Below are positions 33,320-45,784 of a stretch of 64,000 nucleotides of DNA, piece after piece. The notes below the pieces were generated by a model that was not told the origin of the DNA, searched no databases, and saw only the letters and a program-made list of their open reading frames with translations. The stretch comes from Eunapius fragilis. Lineage: Eukaryota; Porifera; Demospongiae; Spongillida; Spongillidae. How positions within the stretch are numbered: position 1 is the stretch's first letter; every line of letters begins with the position of its first letter. Position numbers and translations under genes: made by a program. Location: the NCBI GenBank assembly GCA_963681505.1, contig OY811976.1:1081715-1145714 (forward strand), given 5' to 3'.

Positions 33320-33639
33320 TAAGGGGGCTTGTCCAAACTATGTTTGGAAAAATTAGCGTCATTGTGACGTTAACATATTAACCCCCCCCCCCCCCCCCCC
33401 CCCCCTTCTTAGCGTCATAGCGTTTTTGTTGGATTAGTAGCATGAAACATTACTCAATGTGCAGTGTAGTCTGAATAGACGTAATTGCTGCAACTGGAGT
33501 CAACGCTGCAGCTAACTAGATGTTCCGTATTATAAAACAATACTTGCGGACAAAAAAAATTTTCTTAACGTCACAGCCTCCCCCCCTAACGTCACAATGA
33601 CGCTAATTTTTCCAAATATAGTTTGGACAAGCCCCCTTA
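33320..33639. mobile_element. 320-bp MITE with about 50-bp terminal inverted repeats
   Basis: It begins TAAGGGGGCTTGTCCAAACT and ends with the reverse complement. The repeats continue through GGAAAAATTAGCGTCATTG. The interior carries a C24-type run and several TAGCGTCA/TAACGTCA motifs. TA or TAA/TTA at both borders suggests a 2-3 bp target site. It is non-coding. Confidence 0.8.
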
Positions 33640-34820
33640 GATTGCCGTACTATTTTTGGACACAAGCATTAAACGATATCGTAACATCATATTAGTCTCT
33701 GGGGCGAGGCTAGTGCAGTAACAACACTACTCTCTACGGCTCCTTGGCTTTATCTATACCACCGCCCTTCCTTCTAAAACATAGCATTTCCGGCAGCCGT
33801 GCTAGTATAAGTACCTTTATTAATCTTCCTTTCTTTTTTCTTCCTTTTTGTTCCTTTTCCTTTCTTTTCTTCTTTCTTTTCTTTAAATTTTCTTTTCCTT
33901 TTTTTTTTTTTTTCTGTTCCGCCGTTTTATCTCGTCGCAGGGGCCTAGCCTTCAACCCTTCATAAGTTAACGTTGACACTCCGCCTCGCCCAAAAGGGAT
34001 GTTTGCGGCCGTAAAACTCATAATTTTATATATCCGTACACGGGTAGGTTTATAATTAGAACATACGGTACCTGTCTAAATATGTTTCAAATCAAAATGT
34101 ATACTTATGATATTGCAGTCCTCCTGCACAAAGGCAGGAGGTAAGACCGTCAAAGGCATGCCAAAAATAGAATTGATGAACCACTTTTGTCCCTAATTTT
34201 CTGTCTTGATGAAAAACCCAACTGTATCTTATTATGAATAATCAATGCTTCTTGGGGCCATTGCATGCACATGTGTATATGAACATAAGTTACAAGAATG
34301 GACTACAACACCAAACAACTGCTGCTGCACTGCAGAATATACACAAGGAGAGCATTTGTGATCTGTAAATTGCTTTTCCAATGCTTAAGTGCACCCTGAA
34401 CATTTCTGCCATTGCTATCATCACTCAATGCTGAGAGTTATCAGTTTCAGGGCAGGAGTACCATTTGTATGGGAAGTACAAGGGTGTAGGGTACATAACA
34501 TATGCTTTTATGCAACATCATCAATATACAAAATCATATCACAGGTGTGTGAGCAATGCAAGAGGTCATGTCAGGAAGCATACAGTTAGCAGAGGTCGTC
34601 AATCAGGCTTCACACCTTTTGAAGATGCCCCTCCTCCAATCTTCTCACGTGAGCCATACCCACCACTGGCAAGCCAAGACAGTGTCAGTGTCCTGAGGAG
34701 TGTGGTGTGTTCAAACAGTCTGACACAGCCACCTGAACTGCCATGTTGTAAGCTGGCCCATACCAGATGTTGTACCAGATGTGGTAAGCTGGCTCGTACC
34801 AGATGCGGTGTGGAGTGGGT
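33640..34820. other. no recognisable gene; CT-rich tract
   Basis: 33820-33915 is a TTCTTTT-type pyrimidine tract. An open frame from 34465 to 34890 on the plus strand has no recognisable domain and runs into a poly-G repeat. It also contains short local duplications (ACCAGATG TTG/CGG). Confidence 0.4.
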
Positions 34821-34829
34821 TAGCAGCAT

Positions 34830-34990
34830 CAGGGGCGGACGTACAAAAGGGGCGTGGCAGTTAAAGAGGGGGGGGGGGGGTGGTAAATAATTTGATGATA
34901 ACTATCAATGCAGATTGCCTAATTTCCAGCTATGAATAATATTATCAAGGGCGGGGGGGGGGGGGGGGGGGGGGTTAAACCCCCAAACCC
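34830..34990. mobile_element. poly-G repeat fragments
   Basis: Two G runs (about 34867 and 34952), GGGGCGGACGTACAAAAGGG, and a GGGGGTTAAACCCCC fold. It is related in style to the other poly-G inserts and adjoins the 32-bp satellite. Confidence 0.5.
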
Positions 34991-35039
34991 CAGGTGTTCT
35001 TGCTGCTCAAAGGACAGCTCTTTGATAAACACTGAAATG

Positions 35040-38000
35040 AGGAAGGATACTACCTGGTAACCATGTGTAAGGAGAGGGGTGTGACCTGGTGACCATGTGT
35101 AGCGCGAGGGTGTGACAAGTGACCGTGTGTAGGGTGAGGGGTGTGACCAAGTGACCACGTGTAGAGTGAGGGGTGTGACCTGGTGACCGTGTGTAGGGTG
35201 AGGGATGTGACCTGGTGATCATGTGTAGGATGATGGATGTGACCTTATGACCATGGGTAGGGTGAGGGATGTGACCTGGTGACCATGTGTAGGGTGATGG
35301 ATGTGACCATATGACCATGTGTAGGGTGAGGGATGTGACCTGGTGACCATGCGTAGGGTGAGGGGAGTGACCTGGAGAGTGAGGGATGTGCCCTGGAGAC
35401 CAAGTGTAGGGTGATGGGTGTGACCTGGTAACTATGCGAAAGGAGAGAGGTGTGACCGGGTGACCATGTGTCGGGAAAGGGATCTGACCTGGTGACCATG
35501 TGTAGGGTGAGGGATGTGACCTGGTGACCATGTGTAGGGTGAGGGATGTGACATGGTGACCATGTGTAGGGTGATGGATATGACCTTATGACCATGTGTA
35601 GGGAGAGGGGTGTGACCTGGTGACCATGTGTAGGGTGAGGGATGTGACCTGGTGACCATGTGTCGGGTGAGGGATCTGATCTGGTGATCATGTGTGAGGT
35701 GAAGGATGTGACCTGGTAACCATGTGTAGGTGAGGAATGTGACCTGGTGACCATGAGTAGAGTGAGGGATGTGACCTGGTGACCATGTGTAGGGTGAGGG
35801 TGTGACCTGGTAACTATGTGTAAGGAGAGGGGTGTGACCTGGTGTCATGTGTAGGGTGAGGGGTGTGACCTTGTAACTATGTGTAAAAAGAGAGGTGTGA
35901 CCTCGTGACCATGTGTCGGGTGAGGGATCTGACATGGTGACCATGCGAAGGGTGAGGGATGTGACCTGGTAACAATGTATAGGTGAGGGATGTGACCTGG
36001 TGACCATGAGTAGGGTGAAAGATGTGACCTGGTGACCATGAGTAGGGTGAGGGGTGTGACCTGGTGACCATGTGTAGGGTGAGGGATGTGACCTGGTGAC
36101 CATTTGCAAGGTGAGGGTGTGACCTAGTGATTAGGTGTAGGGTGAGGGATGTGACCTGGTGACCATGTGCAGGGTGAGGGATGTGACCAAGTGACCATGT
36201 GTAGGGTGAGGGGTGTGACCTGGTGACCATGTGTAGAGTGAGGGGAGTGACCTAGTAACTTTGCGTAAGGAGAGGGGTGTGACCGGGTGACCATGTGTAG
36301 GGTGAGGGTGTGACCTGGTGACCATGTGCAGGGTGAGGGATGTGACCTGGTGACCATTTGTAGGGTGAGGGATGTGACCTGGTGACCAGGTGTAGGGTGA
36401 GGGATGTGACCTGGTGACCATGCGTAAGGTGAGGAAGTGACCTGGTGACCATGTGTAAGGTGAGGGATGTGATCTGGTAACCATGTGAAGGTGAGGGATG
36501 TGACCTAGTGGCCATTTGTAGGGTGAGGGATGTGACCTGGTGACCATTTGTAGGGTGAGGGATGTGACCTGGTGACCATGTGTAGGGTGAGGGGTGTGAC
36601 CTGGTGACCATGTGCAGGGTGAGGGATGTGACCTGGTGACCATGTGTAGGGTGAGGGGTGTGACCTGGTGACCATGTGCAGGGTGAGGGATGTGACCTGC
36701 TGACCATGTGTAGGGTGAGGGATGTGACCTGGTGACCATGAGTAGGGTGAGGGATATGACCTGGTGACCATGTGTAGGGTGAGGGATGTGACCTGGTAAC
36801 CACGTGTAGGTGAGGGATGTGACCTGGTGACCATGTGCAGGGTGAGGGGTGTGACCTGGTGACCATGTGCAGGGTGAGGGATGTGACCTGCTGACCATGT
36901 GTAGGGTGAGGGATGTGACCTGGTGACCATGAGTAGGGTGAGGGATATGACCTGGTGACCATGTGTAGGGTGAGGGATGTGACCTGGTAACCACGTGTAG
37001 GTGAGGGATGTGACCTGGTGACCATGAGTAGGGTGAGGGATATGACCTGGTGACCATGTGTAGGGTGAGGGATGTGACCAAGTGACCATGTGTAGAGTGA
37101 GGGGTGTGACCTGGTGACCGTGTGTAGGGTGAGGGATATGATCTGGTGACCATTTGTAGGGTGAGAGATGTGACTTGGTGACCATGTGCAGGTGAGGGAT
37201 GTGACCTGGTGATCATTTGTAGGGTGAGGGATGTTACCTGGTGACCATGTGTAGGGTGAGGGGTGTGACCTGGTGATCATGTGTAGGGTGAGGGATATGA
37301 CCTGGTGATCATTTGTAGGGTGAGGGATGTGACCTGGTGACCATGTGCAGGGTGAGGGATGTGACCTGGTGATCATTTGTAGGGTGAGGGATGTTACCTG
37401 GTGACCATGTGTAGGGTGAGGGGTGTGACTTGGTGACCATGGCAGGGTGAGGGATGTGACCTGGTGACCATGAGTAGGGTGAGGGATATGACCTGGTGAC
37501 CATGTGTAGGGTGAGGGATGTGACCAAGTGACCATGTGTAGAGTGAGGGGTGTGACCTGGTGACCGTGTGTAGGGTGAGGGATATGATCTGGTGACCATT
37601 TGTAGGGTGAGAGATGTGACTTGGTGACCATGTGCAGGTGAGGGATGTGACCTGGTGATCATTTGTAGGGTGAGGGATGTTACCTGGTGACCATGTGTAG
37701 GGTGAGGGGTGTGACCTGGTGATCATGTGTAGGGTGAGGGATATGACCTGGTGATCATTTGTAGGGTGAGGGATGTGACCTGGTGACCATGTGCAGGGTG
37801 AGGGATGTGACCTGGTGATCATTTGTAGGGTGAGGGATGTTACCTGGTGACCATGTGTAGGGTGAGGGGTGTGACTTGGTGACCATGGCAGGGTGAGGGA
37901 TGTGACCTGGTGACCATTTGTAGGGTGAGGGATGTGACCTGGTGACCATGTGTAGGGTGAAGGATGTGACCTGGTGATCATTTGTAGGGTGAGGGATGTT

Positions 38001-38440
38001 ACCTGGTGACCATGTGTAGGGTGAGGGGTGTGACCGGGTGACCATGTGTAGGGTGAGATGTGTGACCTGGTGACCATTTGTAGGGTGAGGGATGTGACCT
38101 GGTGACCATGTGTAGGGTGAGGGATGTGACCTGGTGATCATTTGTAGGGTGAGGGATGTTACCTGGTGACCATGTGTAGGGTGAGGGGTGTGACCGGGTG
38201 ACCATGCGTAGGGTGAGATGTGTGACCTGGTGACCATGTATAGGGTGAGGGGTGTGACTTGGTGACCATGGCAGGGTGAGGGGTGTGACCTGCTGACCAT
38301 GTGCAGGGTGAGGGATGTGGCCTGATGACCATGTGTAGGGTGATGGCTGTGACCTGGTGACCATGTGTAGGGTGAGATGTGTGACCTGGTGACCATGTGT
38401 AGGATGAGGGATGTGACCTGGTGACCATTTGTAGGGCACA
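35040..38440. repeat. 32-bp satellite array, about 106 copies
   Basis: A 3.4-kb head-to-tail array of a 32-bp unit containing GTGACCTGGTGACCATGTGT. Shared variants reveal higher-order repeats: a block at about 37020-37220 recurs at about 37460-37665, and one at about 36680-36830 recurs at about 36870-37010. Long minus-strand frames rich in SPYTWSPGHIPHPTHGHQ are artefacts. The array ends directly at the gypsy element. Confidence 0.97.
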
Positions 38441-41345
38441 GTGGTTTAAGATGTAGACATCGGTGGGGTTGTGCACTCTTATTGGGGGAAATAGCCGCAC
38501 GGTGTGTATGTTCTGGAGGTTGTATTTGGCAGTTGTGATTATTCAGTTCCTTTGTGTAGCGACACTTGTAATATAGTGTCAGAAGTGGCTTCTCTCTAAC
38601 TGTTAAAAGGGCGGAAAGAAATGGAGAAATATTTAGTTCCAGACCAAGTGGGCGAGGGAGAAATAACGGATCAGTGGCTACGTTTCAAGAAGGAATTCGC
38701 ACTATTCTTGACGGCACTGGGAAAGGATAAGGCAGAGTCCGCGGTGAAGTTGGCCATGTTTTTGCAGGTAGTGGGTCCACGAATTAATGACATGTATGAA
38801 GCGTTGACATTCACGGAGGGAGAAGACAAGGGATTTGATGGAGTCATGACAAAGCTGGACTCACTTTGCGCTCGAAGAACCAGTAAGCACGTACTCAGAG
38901 ATAAGTTCTTTCAGCTGAAACAGGCAGGTCGTTCAGTAGATAAGTTTGTGTCCGAACTGCGTAAACAAGTCAAGGATTGTGACTTTGGGAACCTGAAAGA
39001 AGATTTGATGTTGCATGTATTGATCAGGGGCATTGATAGTGAGCGCATGAGAAGAAGACTGTTCGAGACAGACAAATTGGATTTAGCAAAAGCCATTCAG
39101 ATGTGTCAAACTATGGAGGCGACGACGGCGGATCTACAGAGCTGGGATAGGGAGACCAAAGAACTACCAGAACAGGTAGCAGCTTTAAAGGCTCTGAACA
39201 CCAAGAAGGGGATGAGGTTGCCATGGTTAGGAAAAGGGGTGAACCTAGGAAGGGTGTGTCAGTTCTCGGTAAGGAGTCTAGGGCCGAAAGCATCGAATCA
39301 CATCGGAGCCAGAAGGAGGAGCAGGAATGTTGGAAGTGCGGAAGGTGTCATCGTCTGAGGCAATGTCCAGCGTTTGGGCAAAAGTGTCTCAAGTGCAATG
39401 GTTTTAATCATTTTGCAAGAAAGTTTAAGGTGAGAAGCAGACCAACCCAGTTGATGCAAGAGTTGGAACCGGTGGAACTACTGACTACAGGTCAAGGTGG
39501 AGAAAAAGGGCAAAAAATTGCTAGTGAGGCTTTGGTGTGAGGCAGGGGGCAAATGCCTAGAGTTGACCTTCCAACTGGATACCGCTGCCTCTTGCAATGC
39601 ACTGTCACTTCCAGACTATGTGCAGTTAGGCAGCCCAAAGTCAAGAGACAGCGGGATACTATTGTCCATGTATCATCGGTCAGTAAAGCGATCGCCGGGT
39701 CAGTGTCTAGTAGTGGTGAAAGACAGGGAAGGCAAGAGTAGGCAGCTGGTGTTCGAGGTGTTGAAGACAAGACATCACACCTTACTATCCTTAGACACCT
39801 GTTTACAGTTGGAGCTAATCTCATATACAGTAGGTCGGAGAGAGTGAATCTGGTGGCTGAGCACAGTATACTAACATTGGGGACAGTTCTGTTAGAATTT
39901 GGAGATGTTTTCAGTGGAGTAGGGTGCCTACCAGGAGAGTATCATATAGACCTAGATCTGGCTGTTCCATCAATGCTTAACAGACCAAGGAAGATACCTC
40001 ATACCATGTGGGCAGCTGTGGAGGGCAAACTCAAGAGTTCTAGAGGAGAATGGAATTATTGCCACTGTGGACCAGCCCACGGAGTGGATTAGCAACATCA
40101 CCACAGTATGGAAACATAAGAAGTCTGTTCGTGTTTGTTTGGACCCTCGGGATCTGAATAAAGCAATCCGACGGAACCACTTTCATCTGCCTACCGTAGA
40201 CGATGTACTACCCCAGTTGAAGGGAGCAAGAGTGGTCAGTCTACTTGATGCCAAGGATGGCTTCCTGCAAGTAAAGTTGAGTGAGAGCAGTAGCTTTTTG
40301 ACAGCCTTTTGGGGTGCAGGGCGCAAGCATAGATTATAGAGTAAACAATCACGTGATACATTCAGAGCGCGCGGACTATCCGAGGTAGTGGTATTCACAC
40401 CTCAAGAGGTGTCGCAAGGGGAGGATTTCTTCGACTCGATCACAGAGATATCTCAACAGCTTTGCGTAGGTAACTGCCTAATTTATGTCGGGACTATTAA
40501 TCGATTCTCCGATGAATAGTGATTGTGTGTTTGTTTTTTTTCCCCCAAAAAACCTATAAGGTTTTTTTTCTTCGTGGTTTTAATCCAAAACTTACCATGA
40601 TTTTTCTTTGTGGGGTAACAGCTGGGTAGTTAAAGATTCTTTGGCTAGTAACTCATAGCGAAAAATAGTTTTAAGATGTGACGGGTGCATTGCGCCGATT
40701 AATTGGGTTTCAACTAGCGATCTAGTGGTAATTTCATGAGATTAGATACCATGCTTTTGTGGGGGAGTTTCATTGTAGTGCTCGTACCATAGTATTTTTT
40801 ATGAGTAGTACTAAAGTTGTAAAGTCTCGCTATGTGGTTTTTTTCTTCAGATCGTGCTTTTAATCTGAGTTATGAATTTTTCAAGATATGGATAGAACAG
40901 TGTACAGGATCGGAGCTACGAAAAAGACTCTACAAAAAGCTAAACCGTACCTCTTCGAAAACATATCTGATTCCGTTAAATTTTTTGCTCTTATGTGTTT
41001 TGTTCTTATGTGCTTTGACAATATGATTTGTTTAAATGCATGAAATAATAAAGTCACTGACTGTAAGGCCTGCTTTGACAGTACCAGCACTTACATGGTT
41101 TCTGTGGTTTTGCCCGTGAGATAAGGTGTTAACTGCTAGTGTTTCCAATCCCCTACTCGTGGCGCAAGTATCGCTGGCTCAGAATTCTATTTGGCATCTC
41201 ATCCGCTCCAGAAGAGTTTCAGCGAAGGCTTCAGGATGCGCTACACGGGCTGGAAGGTGTAGCAGTTGTCGCAGATGATAGTATAATTCAGCATAATATT
41301 CGCGCGCGAAAAAATTTATTGTACACATTCCACAGATTGTACATG
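38441..41345 (+). pseudogene. Ty3/gypsy-type retrotransposon, decayed and truncated
   Basis: Gag starts at ATG 38621 (WLRFKKEFALFLTALGK, then LRDKFFQLKQAGRSVDKFV) and runs to about 39220. There the frame shifts into a zinc-knuckle segment (CWKCGRCHRLRQC, then a second knuckle whose last Cys is Phe). Another shift leads to a retropepsin with the LDTAAS active site (about 39575), then to the reverse transcriptase N-terminus (FSGVGCLPGEYHIDLDL, KSVRVCLDPRDLNKAIRRNH, SLLDAKDGFLQVKL). RT resumes at about 41150 (RKYRWLRILFGISSAPEEF) and stops after VVADD. RNase H, integrase and the 3' LTR are missing. At least four frameshifts make it dead. The 5' side, with TGTCAGAAGTGGC as a possible primer-binding region, abuts the satellite array. 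Confidence 0.85.
40340..41052 (+). CDS. possible two-exon death-domain-like gene end inserted in the gypsy RT
   Basis: An open segment 40340-40469 (GLSEVVVFTPQEVSQGEDFF, ITEISQQLCV) ends at a GTAACT donor in phase 1. A TTTTTTTCTTCAG acceptor leads into 40851-41026, which continues in frame (LSYEFFKIWIEQ, GSELRKRLYKKLNR) and ends with a hydrophobic C-terminus (LNFLLLCVLFLCALTI). AATAAA follows at 41047. FFKIWIE resembles the receptor's death domains. A death-domain fragment with a membrane tail is inferred. The upstream exons are not visible and the segment is flanked by the two RT halves, so it may be a captured or retro-inserted 3' end. Confidence 0.4.
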
Positions 41346-42050
41346 TAGGGGGCCGGGATTAGAAACGGAGGCAATCATAACCAATAAATGCGTGCCACTC
41401 CGTTACATTCTGGTTTCCCATATCCAGAAATGCGCGGTCAAAGCAATTGTTGCGGTTTGTACATTCGCGTATACTTCCGGATAACTCCCATAGAAAATGA
41501 ACGGCGTTTTATAAACTTGATTGCTATTTAATAACGTAATAGGGTACAACTTTTGTGGCTATCAATATTGTTTCAGATACGTACGATCTTGATTTAGCTG
41601 AACAAAAAACAACAGCTTTGTATTGAAAATTGTTGTAGTTTTTGTGAAAACAGCACTTTCCATAGAGATGTATGGAAAATCAACTTTTTCGCACCTAATT
41701 AATGTATTCTGCAGCTCATAATTCTTACACCAGTTTAGATTCTGATTTTGTGGGCCCCCAGAATAAGAGATCATGCAGTTCTATTATTTTTAGAGATATT
41801 TAAAAAAATTTACCTAGTATAGATTTCGGCCATTTGAATTTTAAATTGTTTTGGGTCACAAGGAGTAGGATACAATTAGCGCCATCTTATTAAATGTTTT
41901 TAATGTAGCTTCCATGGATACAGATACGTGGCTAAATGTAAATTAATTAATTAACTGGAACGTTGGCTTATTGAATAGGTTATTTGTCTAGTGCAAATGA
42001 TGTCATGGGGCCTGTTCAGCGCTGGCTGTACCAAGGACTACAACATTAGT
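41346..42050. other. no recognisable gene
   Basis: AT-rich unique sequence after the gypsy fragment. No motif seen. Confidence 0.5.
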
Positions 42051-42109
42051 CGTTGACTGTACCATGTGAGAGTATACGTGTATTCATCCACTTCTTGTGT
42101 GCGCGCGAG

Positions 42110-42460
42110 ATCTGGAGTTCGTGCGTGTGTTTGTATGTGAGATTGCGTGTGTCTACATGTAGGCCTATGTGTGTGAGTGCGTGTGTGTGTGTGTGTGCGC
42201 GCGCGCTCACACACACATACACGCACACGACTCAAACTATGCATGCAGAGGGAAAAAGAGGAAGGATTCATAGCCATTCGCACAACGCCCTTGAGCGCGC
42301 GCGTTCGTGTGATTGTAACACGTGTGTATGTGTGTGTGTGTGTGTATGTGTGTGCGCGCGCGCGCGTATATGAATCTATGTATTTATGTATGTATATGTG
42401 TATGTATCGACGATCTCTTTACATCAGTATGTCTGAGTACGTATATGTATGTGCTTGTGT
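42110..42460. repeat. GT/GC-rich microsatellite region
   Basis: Imperfect (GT)n and (GC)n runs with alternating purine-pyrimidine stretches (GCGCGCGCGC near 42354), a pattern prone to Z-DNA. Open frames here are repeat artefacts. Confidence 0.85.
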
Positions 42461-43139
42461 ATAAAATTTTGATTTCAAATTGAACTCATGGGATATAAAG
42501 CCGTCCCGTATGTGTAGATATCATCTGAATGGAGAGAAAATGCATCCAACGAAAGTGGGAGAATACAGTTTAAGGTGATAAATAAATTTAACTCCTTCAA
42601 CAATTCAGGAGCCCTTTGCTTCTGGCAGGTGAATGCCACGAATTCAATAGTGAAAAACTAATTGTTTGTTGAAAACCAGAACACTATAAGGTGCGTGCAT
42701 GTGTGTGTGTATCTGTGTGTATGTGTCGTGTGTGTATGTGTGTGTCGTGTGTGTATGTATGTGTCGTGTGTGTATGTGTGTGTGTGTGTGTGTGGGGGGA
42801 TATATAGGCCTCAAGTCATTGTGTCTAAATTCATATCCAATCTAATAGGTTTCTATTCATCATTTTATGGGCATCCCTGATACAAATTTTTTGGGGGGCT
42901 AATTTTACAGTCCATGTATACATATATGCCACTTTCCGTGAAAGTGAAGAGCGATTTACATGCAGACCTACATGTAGATCATGTAGATATAATTCTAACT
43001 TGTATATGGTTAACTATAATCTATTTGGAACGCCCTCTCTCTTTTTAGATGAATGCTGCATGAATAATTAAACATAGGCCTGCCAGCCTATTACTGTATA
43101 GGATGGATGGCATATATTTATGTGTGATGCTATGTTCAT
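42461..43139. other. non-coding, with (GT)n at 42690-42795
   Basis: It contains GTGTGTATGTGTCGTGTGTG-type imperfect repeats. No gene seen. Confidence 0.5.
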
Positions 43140-43166
43140 CCTCCTCCCCTCTTCACACACACACAC

Positions 43167-43240
<74 letters not shown>

Positions 43241-43344
43241 AACCCCCCTCCCCCCTCCCAAGCTCTTTTGATGCCCAGACATGGAGGTTGGCCTGGTAAA
43301 TTGTGGGTAGATTAGCAGTGCCTGGTTAGCTGTTATATGCCAAA

Positions 43345-43409
<65 letters not shown>

Positions 43410-43560
43410 TAGGTACTGTTATTTTATTTGACCTGTCTGGTTGCAAGCTTGTGTTGAACTGTGTACACTGTGGGTAGATTGATCTAGATAGCCTTGCCCC
43501 TATAAGCTATTCCTTATGCCATATCCAGTACCTTGCCACGGGTGTTTCGGAGTGGACATT
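43140..43560. repeat. compound (CA)n satellite, proximal copies
   Basis: Two (CA)n tracts (about 43156-43236 and 43346-43404) separated and followed by a diverged copy of a unit containing AAGCTCTTTTGATGCCC, GTGGGTAGATT and AGCAGTGCCTGGTTAGC. The same unit recurs at 46920-47205 and 51392-52440. Confidence 0.85.
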
Positions 43561-43995
43561 TACGGATATTTAGATGTCCAATTGCCCATTTACGTAAAAA
43601 TGATTTTGCTAGCTCATTAACGCACTAACATATTCAAGGCCGGTTTCTGCTACGACCCAGTATCACTACGCCTCTCCATTGATAACTCCATGCATAGTAA
43701 TAGTCTAAGCACAAACCCAAATCAACTGCTCACATGTTTATCGCATTTCAACATACGGCGCAACGTTTCTAGTAATCACGTGCTCCTTAATTCGTTACGA
43801 GTGCATCTTTTGGTGGACTATTTGTGAGGCTCTCGAACTTCCAGGTGAGTTGTGACGATAAAATACAGAATCTAGGGGCATTGTAAAACAATCCAAGCTG
43901 TGTCACGTCTCGAGACGCGACGTCTAAGGCATATAAAATCGCTGTTGAAATCAATGAATAATTATCAACATCTTGATTTTTATACATGCTTTGCG
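43561..43995. other. no recognisable gene
   Basis: Unique sequence just upstream of the RAG1-N-like coding region. It may include its 5' region, but no promoter element is clear. Confidence 0.4.
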
Positions 43996-44882
43996 ATGGA
44001 GTTCCATTGCAGTCTGCTTACAAAACATTGCAGGGTGTGCGGTGGGAGATTGGTGTGGCAAATAAATCAAAAAGACTCCCAATCTTACAAAAAAGAGCTT
44101 AAACTAGCATTTGGTATTGATATGATCATTGATCATGTCACCTTCATTCTGCACAAACCATGTATGGAGAGGGTGTTAAGAGGCAGAAAAAGCTCGTACC
44201 ATTCAGATGGTCATGCCCTACAAGTGGAAAGTCCACATGTGTGAAGTGAGTGAAGAGCAAATTATAACTGAATTTAATTACATGATCACATTTAGGTTTG
44301 CCAGCATGTTGAGGTGCTTGTGAAAAGTGGCATGAAGAAAAAATGTGACAAAACATACAGCCAAACATCAAGTGAATCACTACAGTCATTAGTTGCACAT
44401 ATTGAAATTGCACCAACAATTTCAAATGACTATCTGAAGTGTCCACTCGGCCATTGTGCAGACCAGTAGAGCTGCCATGCCGAAGTCATGTCTGTGCAGG
44501 ATGTATCATAACATGCCTGACATTGTCAGCAAAGAACACATGTCCCTGTTGTTATGACAACTCACCTTTAACTGCTTCCAGCATAAATGCAGCTCCTGAC
44601 GTGTTCTTGTCCCTCCTAAGTGATGTACTGCTTCTGTGCGACTCCTGTAAAACAGATCAAACATTTCAGCAGGAGAGTACCTCTCACATGTTTGCAACAC
44701 TTTATCTCCTCCATATGAAATGGATACTGAGGTACAAGTCGGCATCTGTAATTAAAAGAATGCTGTCTGAAAGCCCAGAGCCAAATGTTTTGCCGATTCC
44801 AACTAGAGTAAATCCAATTAAAAAGTTTGAAGTCTTCAGGAACTGTCAGAACAAACCACAATTGAAGCACAGTAAGCAGTAA
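43996..44882 (+). pseudogene. RAG1 N-terminus-like (N-RAG type) coding region with frameshifts
   Basis: From ATG 43996 the frame has HCRVCGGRL, then ELKLAFGIDMIIDHV and HKPCMERVLRG. This is the spacing of the zinc region that precedes the RING in RAG1. After a frame change, KWKVHMCE joins across a short intron (donor GTGAGT, acceptor TTTAG) to VCQHVEVL, restoring a W-x2-H-x-C-x2-C arrangement. A C3HC4 RING follows (YLKCPL, PVELPCRSHVCAGC, NTCPCC) and then a FLSLLSDVLLLCDSCKTD segment. The end resembles the conserved C-terminus of N-RAG proteins (ASVIKRMLSESPEPN, LPIPT). At least three frameshifts indicate a pseudogene or sequence errors. No RAG1 catalytic core is present. N-RAG proteins of invertebrates are known from a transposon context. 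Assignment is by motif order only. Confidence 0.5.
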
Positions 44883-45716
44883 GTTGCAAACTATTGAAAA
44901 GATCACCAAAGAAGGCCTTAAATTGCATGATGGTCCGTTTGTGAAAAGTCATTATGTACCACTTCAGAACATTGGGGTGGAGCCCCAGCAATACTTTGGT
45001 TGCAACCCCATTCACAAGACTTGAAGGTCAGACAATTGTACTGAAACGATACTTTATTAAGATCAAACTACCGTGTACTATTTCCTTGATTACAAGTTGC
45101 GCCTTCTATTCAGGACACAACTGTACCTGCATTTAAAAATTTACCGGTACTTTAAATTGCTACAGTTGTGTAGTAGTGTTTGCGCACGTTTCGCTCTACT
45201 CGTGCTCCGATTGGCTCTTGACTCGGGTCTGTACATCCAACTGTACCAAGTCAAAAGTAGCAGTTAAAATTTTTAATGCGGGTACAATTGTGTAGCCACA
45301 GCTTGTAATCAAGGAAATACGGTAATGGTTATCATTATATAGCTACTAACCTGAAAGTCTTGTGGTTGTCTATAAAAAATGTGGCCCAGCCAAATCCTGT
45401 TCTCCTCATGGTTGCAGACAAATCTGAAGGGACATTTGCTAGACTTGGAGCATGCCACTCCATCTATGACCAATGTTTTGTAACAGATGGGAAATGTTGA
45501 GAGTTAGGTAATAGCAACATGACGTCACAGTGGATGAGTATTATTTTTCACATGAAGCTATAGTTCCCTTTATGAACCAATTTCCCCAATGAACCAAAAT
45601 GCACCTATTAGAGGAGCACACAGTTGAGTGGGTGAGAGGATACAACTTTTTGGATTTGGCATGCTGGGTGAGCAAGGTGCTGAATTGATTCACCCATCGT
45701 TTCAATGCACTTTGTG

Positions 45717-45719
<3 letters not shown>
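44883..45719. other. no recognisable gene
   Basis: It holds a complementary pair: TGTACTATTTCCTTGATTAC at about 45073 and TTGTAATCAAGGAAATAC at about 45304 form an inverted repeat around about 220 bp. No assignable coding sequence. Confidence 0.45.

Positions 45720-45784
<65 letters not shown>

Noticed and set aside
34465..34890. Plus-strand frame of about 140 codons with several Cys
   Set aside because: It begins at a TTG, contains local duplications, ends in poly-G repeat and has no recognisable domain.
35007..38500. Minus-strand frames rich in SPYTWSPGHIPHP
   Set aside because: Direct translation of the 32-bp satellite; they overlap one another in several frames.
44954..45267. Short frames after the RAG1-N-like region
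   Set aside because: They overlap a local inverted repeat and show no continuation of RAG1-like motifs.
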